Shown here one piece after another: positions 36,501-48,046 of a stretch of 64,000 nucleotides of DNA; position 1 is the first letter of the stretch, and each line of letters opens with the position of its first letter. Location of the stretch: the NCBI GenBank assembly GCA_000469685.2, contig LS997563.1, positions 4,165,281 to 4,229,280 on the forward strand, given 5' to 3'. The notes beneath the pieces are model-generated. The model was not told where the DNA came from. It saw only the letters and a program-made list of their open reading frames with translations, and did no database searches. Source of the stretch: Haemonchus contortus (Eukaryota; Nematoda; Chromadorea; Rhabditida; Trichostrongylidae). Made by a program: the position numbers and the translations under genes.

Positions 36501-39500
36501 ACTTGCACATGAATGAGATCCCTATGGAGATCCCCGGACTGAAACAATACCATCGTTCCCTGTAGCACTCGTCCTCATCTCTATACCTCCATTCCTCGTC
36601 GCTCTCTTTTGTGAAGCACTTTGAAATCGCGACTGGGACCGTTTCGTCTCTGCTTTGCCATAAATTTCTTTAACAATTATTCTTACAGTTGTGCTGGTCA
36701 TGTTCTCTTCTACACGGGACATAACGGCAGTGTTTCGTGAAGCAACCGCGAAATTTGGTCTGAGCGAAGCCGAATTCGTCTTCATCTTCCCTTGGCTTCA
36801 GGAAGGAGCCAACGGAGCATCGCCATTCGTCGGTAGTGACTCTTCCAGTTTGGACAAAGTGAAGCAGTTATATTCCAACTGTGTACTGGTACGTTAACAT
36901 TTCATTTTGCACTGGAAGGAAAGTATCCTAAACAGTGAAAAGGGAGCGTGGTATGTGGGGAGCATAAGACCAGACTGAAGAACCACCTATTTTACGAAAG
37001 CACAGGTTCTTCTTTGTCACTCTTTCCGATGACTGGAGGATAAAGGGATAAGGTCTTGCGTCTTTAATTGATCCATTTCCGGGTTGTTCACCGCAACCGA
37101 CTCTCACTGTGCATCGTAGCACCGTTTGAATGCGTCCGTGACCTATACAATTACTATTTGCGGTAACCAACCAATGTACAAGTCGATTTTTTTATCTTCC
37201 CAGACGAGTCCGCTACCAAGTAAGTGATCCTAAGGGTTGGAGGGCTCGGTTGGTGTGGAGGGTATAGATTCGGGATTTGATCCCCGGACCGTACTCATGC
37301 AGCTAACAGAATACTTTTGAAGAAAAGTTCCCGAACCAATAAAAGTAAAACGTCTTTATAGATCGATGATACAAATGGCTTTGACGATCGCATGATCACT
37401 CCTTTCTTGGAAAGACTCAGCTCAATCGGTCTCAAAGAAACAGACATATCACTCGTAAGTGAAAATTTGTTAATTAAACTCAAGAAGTCTCTGACTCCTC
37501 CCAATAATCAAATCGGGTAAGAGCCAACGAGGATTTCAACTGGTACTCTTTCACACTGGTAACTATTCCTCAGCAATTCGCTAAAAAAGACTCCTCTTAC
37601 AGAACAACGTCTATGGCTACATTGCTCTGTTTGATTCTCTGAAAATGTTCGCAACCGCTGGACGACGTATACTGAATCGAACAGGAAAGTTCTCATCGCT
37701 TTCTGATGGTAAACTAATGTGGAATTCTATGAGAAGGATCACTGTTCAAGGTAGTAATTAAAAAAATTTTTGCTTCTCAGTAGAAGGTGGTTCCCCGAAA
37801 GACTCAGCGGATGTTGCAGGAATGGTCTCAAATGCCGGAGTCGGCAGTGGAACGGTTATGTTAGACGACCTTGCCGAGCGAATTCCGTTCTACTCAGCGT
37901 TTTTCGTCGACAAAGCTAGAGAAGAGGTGGGTGAAATCGTTTCTAACTTTGAGGGGTTTCCAGAGGGTGGAAATCTGTGGAGTAAACCTAGATTCAAAGG
38001 AGAAGACGGTGAAGTTCTGCAGGGAAGGTCCTCGGAAACGGCCAAGCTGGGCGGTACAGCTTTGCAATCGGAGAAACATAAGATTTACTCCCGTACTGGA
38101 AACTGGTAAAGAGGTGTAATGGGTGGGTTAGGATCAGCCGCTTTAGGAAGGCAGGGCAAACGGACCGTGAGTTCGAAGTCACAATAGGTCCGAAAACATA
38201 TTTACTGAGCTTTAGGCTGACGTTGATAATCCAGTTTACAATGGTCATGGTACAGCAAAGGTAGTGACTGACAGTGGAGTTGATCACAGGTTCTTATATT
38301 CCACATATTCAGGTACGACCGTTCGCCAACATGGCCCCATCGTTGATAACCAACTGCGATGGTTTGGAAACTGGAACCGGATGCTTCGAGATAGTGAGTT
38401 GCTCTCTACTGAGTTCTAAATATCTGAAGACTTCAATTTCTACTGTACACACATGGCCAGCAAGCCTATTTGGTAGGTTCTTTTCAGAGGTGTTGTCGAG
38501 CCAGTCGGAACATTTAGTTGCCCTCATCGAGAAAACCCCAAACAGATCACCTTCACATTTCGATTCCCCTCTCGCTATGCCCACATATTCGTTATTACAT
38601 ATTCATGCCCATCCTGGAGCAGCTTGGCGAGACAACTAGTTAAGAATCGCCATGCGCTGCGGAAAGATTAGGATTTCCAATCATCAAAAAAGCTTACACA
38701 GACAAAAGCCTTTGCCAATCCTTCGAATGAAGGGCCTATTTTTATGAACTATTCCGACATTACAAAAATAGAAAAAGAGCTTTTCAGAATGTCACCGAAG
38801 TTTCGTCTTCATTTTGGCCATCGATTGACGGTAATCTGCCCACCGACGAGCCTGTTTGCGGATTCAGGTCATTCGTACATACTCATGCGAAGTCATCTAT
38901 ACAGAGGAGAAACGCTCGATAAACTATCACTGCTCCTATCGTAACCAAGCTGTCACAGATCCTGGGGGAAGACTTGTTCCCCTCTTCATTAAAGCAGCAC
39001 AGACGCTTCGTTGAAAGTCCACCAACAGCTTCTTTCGTCCCTGCATTGCTAGGCCCATACATTTTAAATTCTACTGGTATTGGCAGAAAACGAGAGCATC
39101 CCTCAAACCATCAAGGATGGTGTTGCACCTAGCGCCCCTATTAAAACGATAGTCACTGATTGAGAACTTCAGAGGAATAGGCAAACCACGCTTAAAGGCT
39201 GCCTCGTAGATAACTACGATCGGGTGCATGTCGGTTGGCGCGATGGGCGGAGTCGCGCCGCCTCAAATGGGCCTCAGAAGGAGCGCGCACATCTCAGATC
39301 GCGTAATCTTCTGCTCTCCTCTCCTCTAAAGATGATCGAATTGGCTTCCATCATCTATAGAGGAGAGGAGAGCAGAAGATTACGCGATCTGAACGAGTTT
39401 GAACCAGCGCGATGGGCGGAGTCGCTCCGCCTCAAATGGGCGGGGCGACCCCGCCCATCGCGCCAACCGACCGGCTCCCCTACGATCCGTTGAGAGAGGA

Positions 39501-42500
39501 ATACGCTAAAAAGACCCAGATAGTTAGTAATGAGAGGAGGATTTTATTTTCAATTTTTTGATCCTTTTTACTAATCACCAACTCATCAAATTGTTTCAGA
39601 GGAGAGAAATGCGACTACACCCTGATTATTGTGGCAGCCTCAGCTACCTTGTGTTTCCTTTTGACGATTGCTGGAGCTTGGGCACTTAGACGATACTGGT
39701 ACGTTCGAAAAATTTGAATCATTCGAAGTACAGTAAAAGGCTGAAAGAGCTAACATCCTGAGTAACGGCGCGGAAAGAGCGAGTATATATATACATAAGA
39801 GGATTCCTGGTGGAGTTGATCGAATGGTCATCTACTGCCTACCATTCAATTAACTCCACCTGCAGGCTATCATTTGACTACCTTCTTCACTGCTTCAATA
39901 GATGGTTAATAAAAAATTCCGCGACTCTATCTGGCGAGTCGCACTGTAGGTTTGTACGGCAGCTTCAAAAACATAGCCAAAGAGCAAGCCCAATAGTCAA
40001 TGCCACTACTCAAGGAAAAAATCCTATTCTAGTTAATTTTATCGTTTCTATTTAAGTGAAACCAAAGCGCTGAACCTTATGTCGTGGAGGATCTTCCGTG
40101 ATGATATGCAAATCGTTGATGAAGAGCAAGTCAAATCTATGGTGAGTTATTTGCACATCGCAAAACCCTTCCAGCAAGCAATTTTGGGAATGTCTCCCAA
40201 TTGTTCCATCTAAAAAATCGCCTAAACGACAGCAAAATCATATCTTATTTCTTGGAAACGCTTATAAAAACCTTTCAATTCCAGCTTTCGTTGAATTCAC
40301 AGAGGACAAAGCTGTCGAACGCGAATATGTCGCTTCTACAACATCACGCCATCATTGGAGTTAATACTCATGCCACTTATCACATGTACGAACAAAGACG
40401 GCCAATCAAATTCAACCGTGCCGACCTTACACTGCTTACAAAGGTGAGACAGAAGACGAAGAAGTCTCTCGGAATAGTGGGCAAGAGCTCTAACAGCAGT
40501 AGATCCTTCAAACGGCTTCAAAGCAAGCTGCTCTTCCGAATACAGATATTGGCAGTTAAGTCAGTTAAAGGAAAAGAACTTTCATTGACGTAGGATTGGA
40601 GTTCACGGGAAACTCAATGGCCGATTGAGTTTTAAAGTGGCTTTGACGAGGTGAGCTACTGAAAAGGCGTCTAACTGGAAAAGTTCCCTTCCGTCAGGAA
40701 CGCCTACACAGGAAGCTCCGCCCCTATAACTAGACGAAAGCTTGGGGGCCTAACTTTGCAGCAAGATTGGTTTTGCTGCTTATCGAATATAAACACGGTT
40801 GAGACCTCTGCTGATGAGTTGGATGCGGAATGCTCCACGAGAGGGGAGAAAACTTTGAAAATTGAATCGATTTAATGTGGAAAGAGAAAATATCCATTAA
40901 AAAAAGTGGTTACCAATCCTAGAATAATTTCAGATGAAGCAAGCCGTACACGATAACTTGAATCCTTTCCTCGGTATCGCCTTTAATGAAAAGTCGGAAT
41001 TGCTGATCTTATGGAAGTTTTGCTCCCGAGGAACATTACAGGTAAGGTGACTTCAGAAGTGGACGGTTCCTTGGTGCGCCATGCGCGAAATTATGTCCTA
41101 TAATGAAATCATGTCCTATAATGAAATTAGAAATAAGCCTAAAATTTCAGGATGTCATCTACAATGAGCAATTCGTCTTGGATGATAAATTCCATGGAGC
41201 TTTCGTGAAAGATATCACTTTGGTCTGTTGTTGTGGTTGTTCAAAGGAAGAAGTTGCTTCAAGTTGCTGACTCCAGTAATGACGAACTTCCAGGGCTTGG
41301 AATACCTTCACTTATCGACTATTGGCTTCCATGGGGCTTTAACAACATGGTCAACACTCATCGACCGTAACTGGCAGGTCAAGCTGACGGATTACGGTAT
41401 GTTCAAAGGAAACGGTCCGATAAGAAGGCATAGGCATCTATTCGGAACAAAGTTTACAACAAAGTGACGACATCTGGGATTCCATTGATTGATTAAAATC
41501 ACAGCAAAACGTCCCACTTCTGTTCCATTTTGCTACACATTAGGATTGCAAAGCTACAGTATTCCTCTATCAGAAACTCCGAAGCATTGAAGAGACGTAT
41601 TGGGGTTTTGATTTTGATCCATCCCAAATTCAGGAGTCAGTGATGCTGTGTGCAGATGGAAAAAACATGGAAGTATTAACGATGAAATAATGAAGGATGG
41701 TGAAGAAAAAACAGAAGGCGGTCAGAAAACAGGTAAGGAAAGAACAGACGGCTTGAAGCTTCGATCAGTAGGGGTATGTCGTTGACGACCGTCTCCGACG
41801 GTAGTTCGACGGATGTACATATCTTGAAAATTTGGCACTGTGTGCAAGACATGGGGTATAGAAGAGATCCGAACATGAACGTTACTTTTGCGAAAACCGT
41901 ACTCGTTCATTTTGAAGGAACGATTATCAGACAGAAAATTTCGTGCACTAGGATTCCTATAGCAAAAAGCTAGCAGTGATGGATAGTGTCATCTTAAATG
42001 GGCTAAAGAAAATGGTGTAGTGGCATGTGACGCACTGTCATACACGCATGGTCCAGAGACCTGGCCGATCTTCCTCATGCCCACCGAGCCTTCCACCCCT
42101 TCAGGGCCGCTTAATTAGTGCCAGATTCGTCTGGGAAAGAGTAGCACTGACTTGACCATTAGCTAGCCGCTGCAATTCGTTGTAAAATCTATATAAGCAT
42201 TCAATACGCTACTACGATCCCGATTGAAGCCGCATGTGGGGTGCATTCCATAAGAGGTGCCAGAATGAATGCATGCAGAACGCAAGAATACTAAAGCTTT
42301 AACAATTATACTTTGATCAATTGAATACATTGATTTTTTTAGCTAAACCTCCTCTGACCTGTTCTAGAGGTTCTCACTTAATGACTCCGTAAATGTCTTG
42401 CTTTTCAGCTATTCTTTATGTGGCACCAGAAATACGAATTTCGGACGACCAGAATAAGTCTCGTCGGGTAGATCAGTCATGGGTATCACAGGTTCATTTT

Positions 42501-45500
42501 CACTTCATTTTCCATTTTCCTTATTCAGAAAATTAACATAACTATCACCAGGGCATAACGATAGATAAGAGAATTCAACCTTTTGTCTAGATATTATACT
42601 TGATCTCTCCAAATGTCCCCCAGCACTAATTGGTAACTTTCACGCTCAACTTTCGACTAAGAGGTCTCTGGGTGACTGAGTACCAGGGCAATAACCTTAC
42701 CAGTACATCCTTCAAGTCCCTCCCGAAGAGCGAATACGGTCTTTACTGCAGCGAACTCTACGACTTAGTTACTAAAGCGTCAAAAAGATGGTTTCCTTAA
42801 GCGGTAGTGACCCACACAGTAATGCCGTAGAATAGGGGATGTAGTAGAATTCGAGAAAGTGGAAAGTGCAGTTCTGGTTTTTTGTGTGAATTCTAAAATA
42901 AAACTCTTCCAGACATTAGAAAAAAGACGTTCTGCTGATATTTATGCATTTGGAATGGTGATGTATGAGATTCTCTTCAGAAATTATCCATACAGTGACA
43001 AAACCGATATTAGCGGTAAGAAAGAACTTAGAAATCTTGGCAGAATCCTCGGAATTCATGGATGGCATTCCAGAGCTTGTAACTAAAGCACTTGCTGGTG
43101 AGAAGATCTCCCGACCATCTGTCCAAAAAGACAAGCAACTACATCCTGACCTGCAGGCCCTTCTACAGGTACGCTGACTGGGAAAAGTTTCCATGAAATG
43201 GAATATAACTCACTTATTGAAGGATTGTTGGCATGACACCCCTGATGCTCGGCCATCCATTCGACGTGTTCGACTATCTGCCGATGCCATCTTGAAGACG
43301 TAAGGTCTAAGGGCGTTTCTAAGTCCGAGTCAAGGCGATACTTATAGCTTTTTTTGGAATCCTAGAAAATAAAAGCAGGTCGCAGCGATGTCCATTCGAA
43401 TCAGTGAATAAAAATCAATCCATTAGCTGAAGCCATTTTAACTGAACATACTCAACGTACCCAGCCCTCCAGCTTACCAGCTTTCGTTCCGTATTTTTCT
43501 TCAGAGAAAAAATATAGTATAGTAAAGTGGCATCGCTGCGAATTTGACTTATAAGAAGTCTTATGGAATCCAGTTAATATCCCACTCAACCTTCTTATCC
43601 CCACAGATGAGCTTCGTATCAGCAAAATAATCCAGAAAAGATGAGGAATGTAATTAGGCCAGGGAACTAAACGCCAGAAGAGTGGCATCTTTAGCCGTTA
43701 AAGCACACCCTCTCTTGTCAGTCCATACACTGAAAGCCGAGCGAGAACAACCTGAGACTTAGTTCCGTTGGGTTCCAGAAACAAAAAACGGAGGATGGAA
43801 AAATGATGCGTCACAACTGACATGATACTTTACGATTGAATTCTAGCCAATACCATTTTGAAAACGACAATTTTTTTTCTTTTTTCAGAAAAGGAAGTCT
43901 GGTAGATTCAATGACACGAATGATGGAGGAATATGGTAACAATTTGGAGAAACTTGTGAATGAGAGAACAGGAATGCTTGAAGAAGCGACTATTCGAGCG
44001 GACAAACTGCTGTCACAGCTTTTACCTAAGTACTGACTAGAAAGTTTTTTTTTCAATTGAAGTTGGAGTAAGCAGCTAACTCATGAGACAAACCGTGAAT
44101 CAAATCCTCCTTATCTTGGAATCCATAAAAGAAACAGCAGCTGCTTCAAAGAGAGAGCCGGTTTCCACCAACGGAAGCACACCGGCCTTTCATGGCTTTC
44201 ACCACTCAAGAATCGTTCCCTCTGCCTCCTTCATTCCGCTACGATACTCTTCCGTCGATTTGCGCCCTCTCTAATACCTCGATGCCTTTCCCATTCCTCG
44301 TCCGTTGCCAAGTTGTTACCCTCTTACTTCAGTCAGAGCATCGGGTCCTCTCCGCGAGGGGCTACCTTCCGGCACCTTTTCTACATCAGAATTTTTTGAG
44401 GTAACACTGTAGCATGCTCATCCAGAAAACTTCTCTCAATCGATTCGTAACAATACCACTGTATTAGTAGTACATAATCAAGAGAGTAAATGATTTTATT
44501 AGGTACGTCGCAAACGAACTCAAAAATGGGCGTCCGGTACCTCCGAAAATGTACAATTCCGCAACAGTTATGTTTACTGACGTGGTCGGATTCACCAAAC
44601 TCTGCGGTTCATCAACTCCTATTGAGGTACCTGATCAGATCGCTTATCCCTTCGCTAGCTGTAGATCTAATACTTCAATCTACCTAGGTTGTGACTTTGC
44701 TAAACAGTGTATATTCCGGATTCGACGAGATCATCAACAAGCATGACGGCTATAAGGTTAGTTCACTCAATTACAAAACAGCTTATAGAAGCCTGAGGTC
44801 TCATTCTTGGAATGAACCACTTCTTGGCATTTCATCAGCAGAGAAATCGGTATTCGGTCAACGTTGAGCAGTACAGGAACTATAATTTTAGAGCCAAAGA
44901 ATAAAAAATTGAATGCCTTAGTTCCCAAGAACACATTTATCCTAGTTGTAGCCGACCCCCAGATACGAAGAGCTTAATTTTTGAGTGATATCCAACCCTT
45001 CGAACCTGAGATTGTCAATGCAGCGCCTTTATGTAATAACGATGTTGTCAATGACTATTTGCAGCTTAAGGTTCGAAGGTCCTCATTGCCACCAGTGATA
45101 CCAACTGTTTATTTGAAGCCATACAGTGACCTTTTTCAGGTTGAGACTATCGGAGATGCCTACATGGTCGTATCCGGGATTCCCGAAGAAAACGGAAAAC
45201 GTCACATCAACAACATCTCAGAAATCGCTCTTGATATCATGACGGTAATAAAAAATGTAGCAATCCAACAACTCATACAAATCTTTAAATTTTTTAGTTT
45301 CTCGAAACCTACCGTATTCCACACCGTAAATCTGAACAATTGGTCATTCGTGTTGGATATCATAGCGGTCAAGTAGCAGCTGCTGTCGTCGGATTGAATT
45401 CCCCACGATATTGCCTTTTCGGTGACACGGTACGCTATGAAGTGACCTCTGAAAAATATTTTTTTCCAGAACCTTAGTTCCTTCTGAAAGTTTTGATCAT

Positions 45501-46409
45501 TTACTACCCGTGATTTCGATACTTAATAAAACCTGTTTAGGTTAACATGGCATCTAGAATGGAATCAAGTGGGGAGCCAGGAAAAATACAGTTGTCAGCA
45601 CAGTCCAAAAAGCTTCTCGACAATGATTATCCGGAATTCGTCACAACGAAACGTGGCGAAATCGACGTGAAAGTAAGTTAAAATATTCTTAATACGTCAT
45701 GGCTTAGGGCGGAACTGGTGCAGTGGCGTGCGACGCACATCTCATTCGAAGGGTCGAATCTCGACTCGCCCGAACGACCCCAAAGAAATAGAAGGCCCGG
45801 TTCCCGCCTAAGCAACCGGGCCTTCTATTCCTGTGGGTTCGTTCAATTAATACTAGACTCGTCTGACAGGATAAATAGCCCTGACTTGCACCTCGGCTGG
45901 CCCTAACAATTCATATAGACCACACATATTCAATATACCGATTGAGGAGGGAAGTCGAAAGCTGGGCGCATCTCTAAAAAAGGGGTAGATTGATGGCAGT
46001 AGACAGCTTCATTCTCCATTCCAGTACTCAAAACTGAATAGCTATAGCTTTCTTAGACAGAGAGGATACAGTAGGGGTGCGATGGTATGAATGGCTTGAG
46101 GTTACTGTAATATACTGCTCACGAAACTTTGAACAGACACTCAAACGAAGGCACCAACCCACAACTCAACACCCACATCATAAATTAGCTTCCTAATCTG
46201 CTGCGAAACCTTATAACACCCAAATCAAAGCAACTCATTTGGGAGATACATAAACTATGGCCCTATTCAATCATACTACTTATCAACGATAAATTCTGAG
46301 AGCAGCTACCTCAAAATCTATGCAAATCAACCGTTTTCAGGGAAAAGGAGAATGCTGTACGTATTGGCTTCTTCGCAAGGATAACTCCTACTTCAGTAAT
46401 GCTACTTGA
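33565..46409 (+). CDS. Receptor-type guanylyl cyclase (gcy family)
   Basis: 31 exons: 33565-33675, 33745-33860, 34032-34141, 34705-34793, 35057-35149, 36060-36234, 36689-36888, 37362-37454, 37603-37750, 37781-37926, 38216-38260, 38313-38393, 38788-38867, 39600-39698, 40057-40141, 40285-40443, 40934-41041, 41151-41222, 41294-41396, 41634-41732, 42409-42491, 42913-43015, 43074-43168, 43223-43299, 43889-44029, 44503-44626, 44688-44756, 45140-45244, 45298-45429, 45541-45672, 46341-46409; 1113 residues, frame closed. Signal peptide (1-~28), receptor-ligand ectodomain starting [11 protein letters not shown], transmembrane helix (~501-525), kinase homology domain with LTDYG but no HRD, linker coiled coil (~857-900), then cyclase with [24 protein letters not shown] and NMASR. 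The Glu and Cys at the purine-specificity positions indicate GTP. It makes cGMP at sensory membranes. The donor after 41222 (GTCTGT) is weak, and the exon starting 43074 is the least certain. AATAAA at 46655. Confidence 0.88.
35436..35600 (+). repeat. Dispersed repeat, copy 2 (intronic)
   Basis: Second copy of the family at 20508-20745, in the same orientation, inside a cyclase intron. Shared blocks are GTTAGAAGGAGCAGA, AAGGCC, CAGTGGTATAGCCAGA-like sequence and AGGTAGTCGGATA followed by GTAGTGTCCT. Confidence 0.6.
39230..39471. mobile_element. Foldback MITE in cyclase intron
   Basis: The outer arms are 21-bp inverted repeats (GTCGGTTGGCGCGATGGGCG at the left, its complement at 39451-39471). 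The centre is a perfect 33-bp inverted repeat (39296-39328 and 39358-39390) around a 29-nt loop that itself contains GATGAT/ATCATC. Further GATGGGCGGAGTCG and GGGGCGACCCC blocks make almost the whole 242 bp able to fold back. No target-site duplication could be assigned. It lies in the intron just before the transmembrane exon. Confidence 0.85.
39809..39860. repeat. 20-bp stem hairpin in cyclase intron
   Basis: The left arm GGTGGAGTTGATCGAATGGT (39809-39828) pairs with 39841-39860 at 18 of 20 positions around a 12-nt loop. It lies in the 358-nt intron right after the transmembrane exon. Confidence 0.8.
41997..42290 (+). repeat. tRNA-derived SINE-like element, copy 1
   Basis: The head GGTGTAGTGGCATGTGACGC is followed by AATTAGTGCCAGATTCGTCTG, then AGCACTGACTTG, TAGCCGC and CATTCAATACG blocks. 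The same order occurs at 45712-45990, and the second half recurs at 63590-63745. It sits in the intron before the cyclase exon at 42409. Confidence 0.7.
45712..45990 (+). repeat. tRNA-derived SINE-like element, copy 2, with internal hairpin
   Basis: The head GGTGCAGTGGCGTGCGACGC is followed by GGGTCGAATCTCG (box-B-like), then TTAATACTAGACTCGTCTG, AGCCCTGACTTGC and ATTCAATATACC. It carries a perfect 16-bp hairpin (45787-45802 with 45814-45829; arm core AAGGCCCGGTT) that copy 1 lacks. It lies in the last intron of the cyclase. Confidence 0.7.
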
Positions 46410-48046
46410 ACTCAGGAAAAGTGTCCAGCGTCTAAATATTTTCGATCATTCTCCATTTGTACAGCGCTATTAACCGGTCCCATATAATGGCAGAAGTGTT
46501 TCGTATGTGTTCAGAGATCAGAGTAAGAGAGAGATGTCCCGATTATTCAGAGCAGTTTCTGTATGTTTAAAGGAATCATCAAAGTATGGACGGTACAATT
46601 TCTCCTGCAGCTACCTCCTTCAAGTAGGTGTAGCAACATTGATATGTTCCCGTGAATAAATGTGAATTATGTTGAATAATTTTTGAATGGAACCTTCCCA
46701 GGCAACGTACCCTGATTACAAAACTCAAATATCATCTGGCTATAGTAACTACTCATTAAATTAGCGATATTCTTCTATATTATCCAACAACCTGATCAAT
46801 CCCTTCCAAGGGTTGAAATTAAGTACACCCATACGGCTGATTTTGTCCAGAAGGTCGACACCCACCGACATCGGGAGCCGGGAAATTGGATCGGTCATGG
46901 CTAACGAACTCGATGCACCTCGACCTTCTCAGTAAACCTCGCTACAGTAATTCTGATCCAGTACTATGAAAACAGTGGCTGATCAGGTGTCGGACGGTAA
47001 GTGGCCCCTGACGCAATCGCTGACAGATGACTTTGAAGAAACTGGAACGTTTTCAAGAGCTTAAAAAATAGCTTCAAAATCCAAAAATGAGAACGATATA
47101 AACTGGAAGACAAAAGGTAATCCCTTACTACAATCGCTACCAAACAGCATTGGTGAGACGAGACCCCTTCTCACTTCCGGTGGATGCCTGTTTAGCCAGG
47201 GTACTCACCGATGGAGTCGATCTGGGCCCACCCACATGGTCGACTACACCCACTGAAATTCAGACATCAACTAGCTACGCCAAATAGGAAACAGAAACAA
47301 ACCCCAGCGAAAGGATCACATTATCGGATGCAGCATTACTTTTTCTAGCACTATGTGGCAGCAAGCTGCAGCGGCCTCACAAAAATACAAAGTAAGAATA
47401 CCAATGCTTCAATGACAAAACAATGAATGTCATCAAGATCACAATCAAATCTACGTCTAAAAAGTGACCAGCTAGTGAATGTTTCCTTAAAAGCCATAAT
47501 TACCTGTACATACAAAAAAACAAAGCCGTACAATTACATGCAGGAATGCAACAAGCGAAAAGAAAAGGCCTTTGGTCAAGTATTACAAAAAGTATACATA
47601 ACTACTACTGCTAAATGAGAACTCTACTGACTTATACTGTAACGATGAGATTGTCTATCTATCACAACTGGAACTCTCGCAAGAACACGAATACGCGAAG
47701 AAAACTGATGAGCTAGATCACAAGGGGCGACCGAATTCAAATCTGGCTACTAACCCAAACCCTTGGTTAGTAGACCGTGCTAACCAATGTTGTGGTAAAC
47801 AGCTAAGGAGGGTCAAAAGGGGCTATAATAGGATATGGTAACCGATGATCATTTGATTTTGAGTTACTGATTTCTATAGCTCAACAAAGCGGAACAATAC
47901 AAAGGCACACTAGTGACTGGGCGAGTAACTAGCTGTAAAGACCTCTATGGACAAGTATGCCGAAGAACCAACAACAGGGAACCAGTGAACTAATTACAAA
48001 GAATAGAGACCATGATGTTTTTTTTGAGTGCCAAAAAACTCCACGT
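46410..48046. other. Convergent gap between cyclase and alfa-1
   Basis: The 3' ends of the two genes face each other here. A possible cyclase AATAAA is at 46655-46660. Short ORFs on both strands around 47350-47620 have no coding character. No other feature was recognised. Confidence 0.6.

Noticed and set aside
37240..37300. Possible extra cyclase exon near CCAGACGAGTCC
   Set aside because: Exons ending at 36888 and starting at 37362 already join in phase 0 with normal family sequence, and this stretch looks like a tRNA-like repeat.
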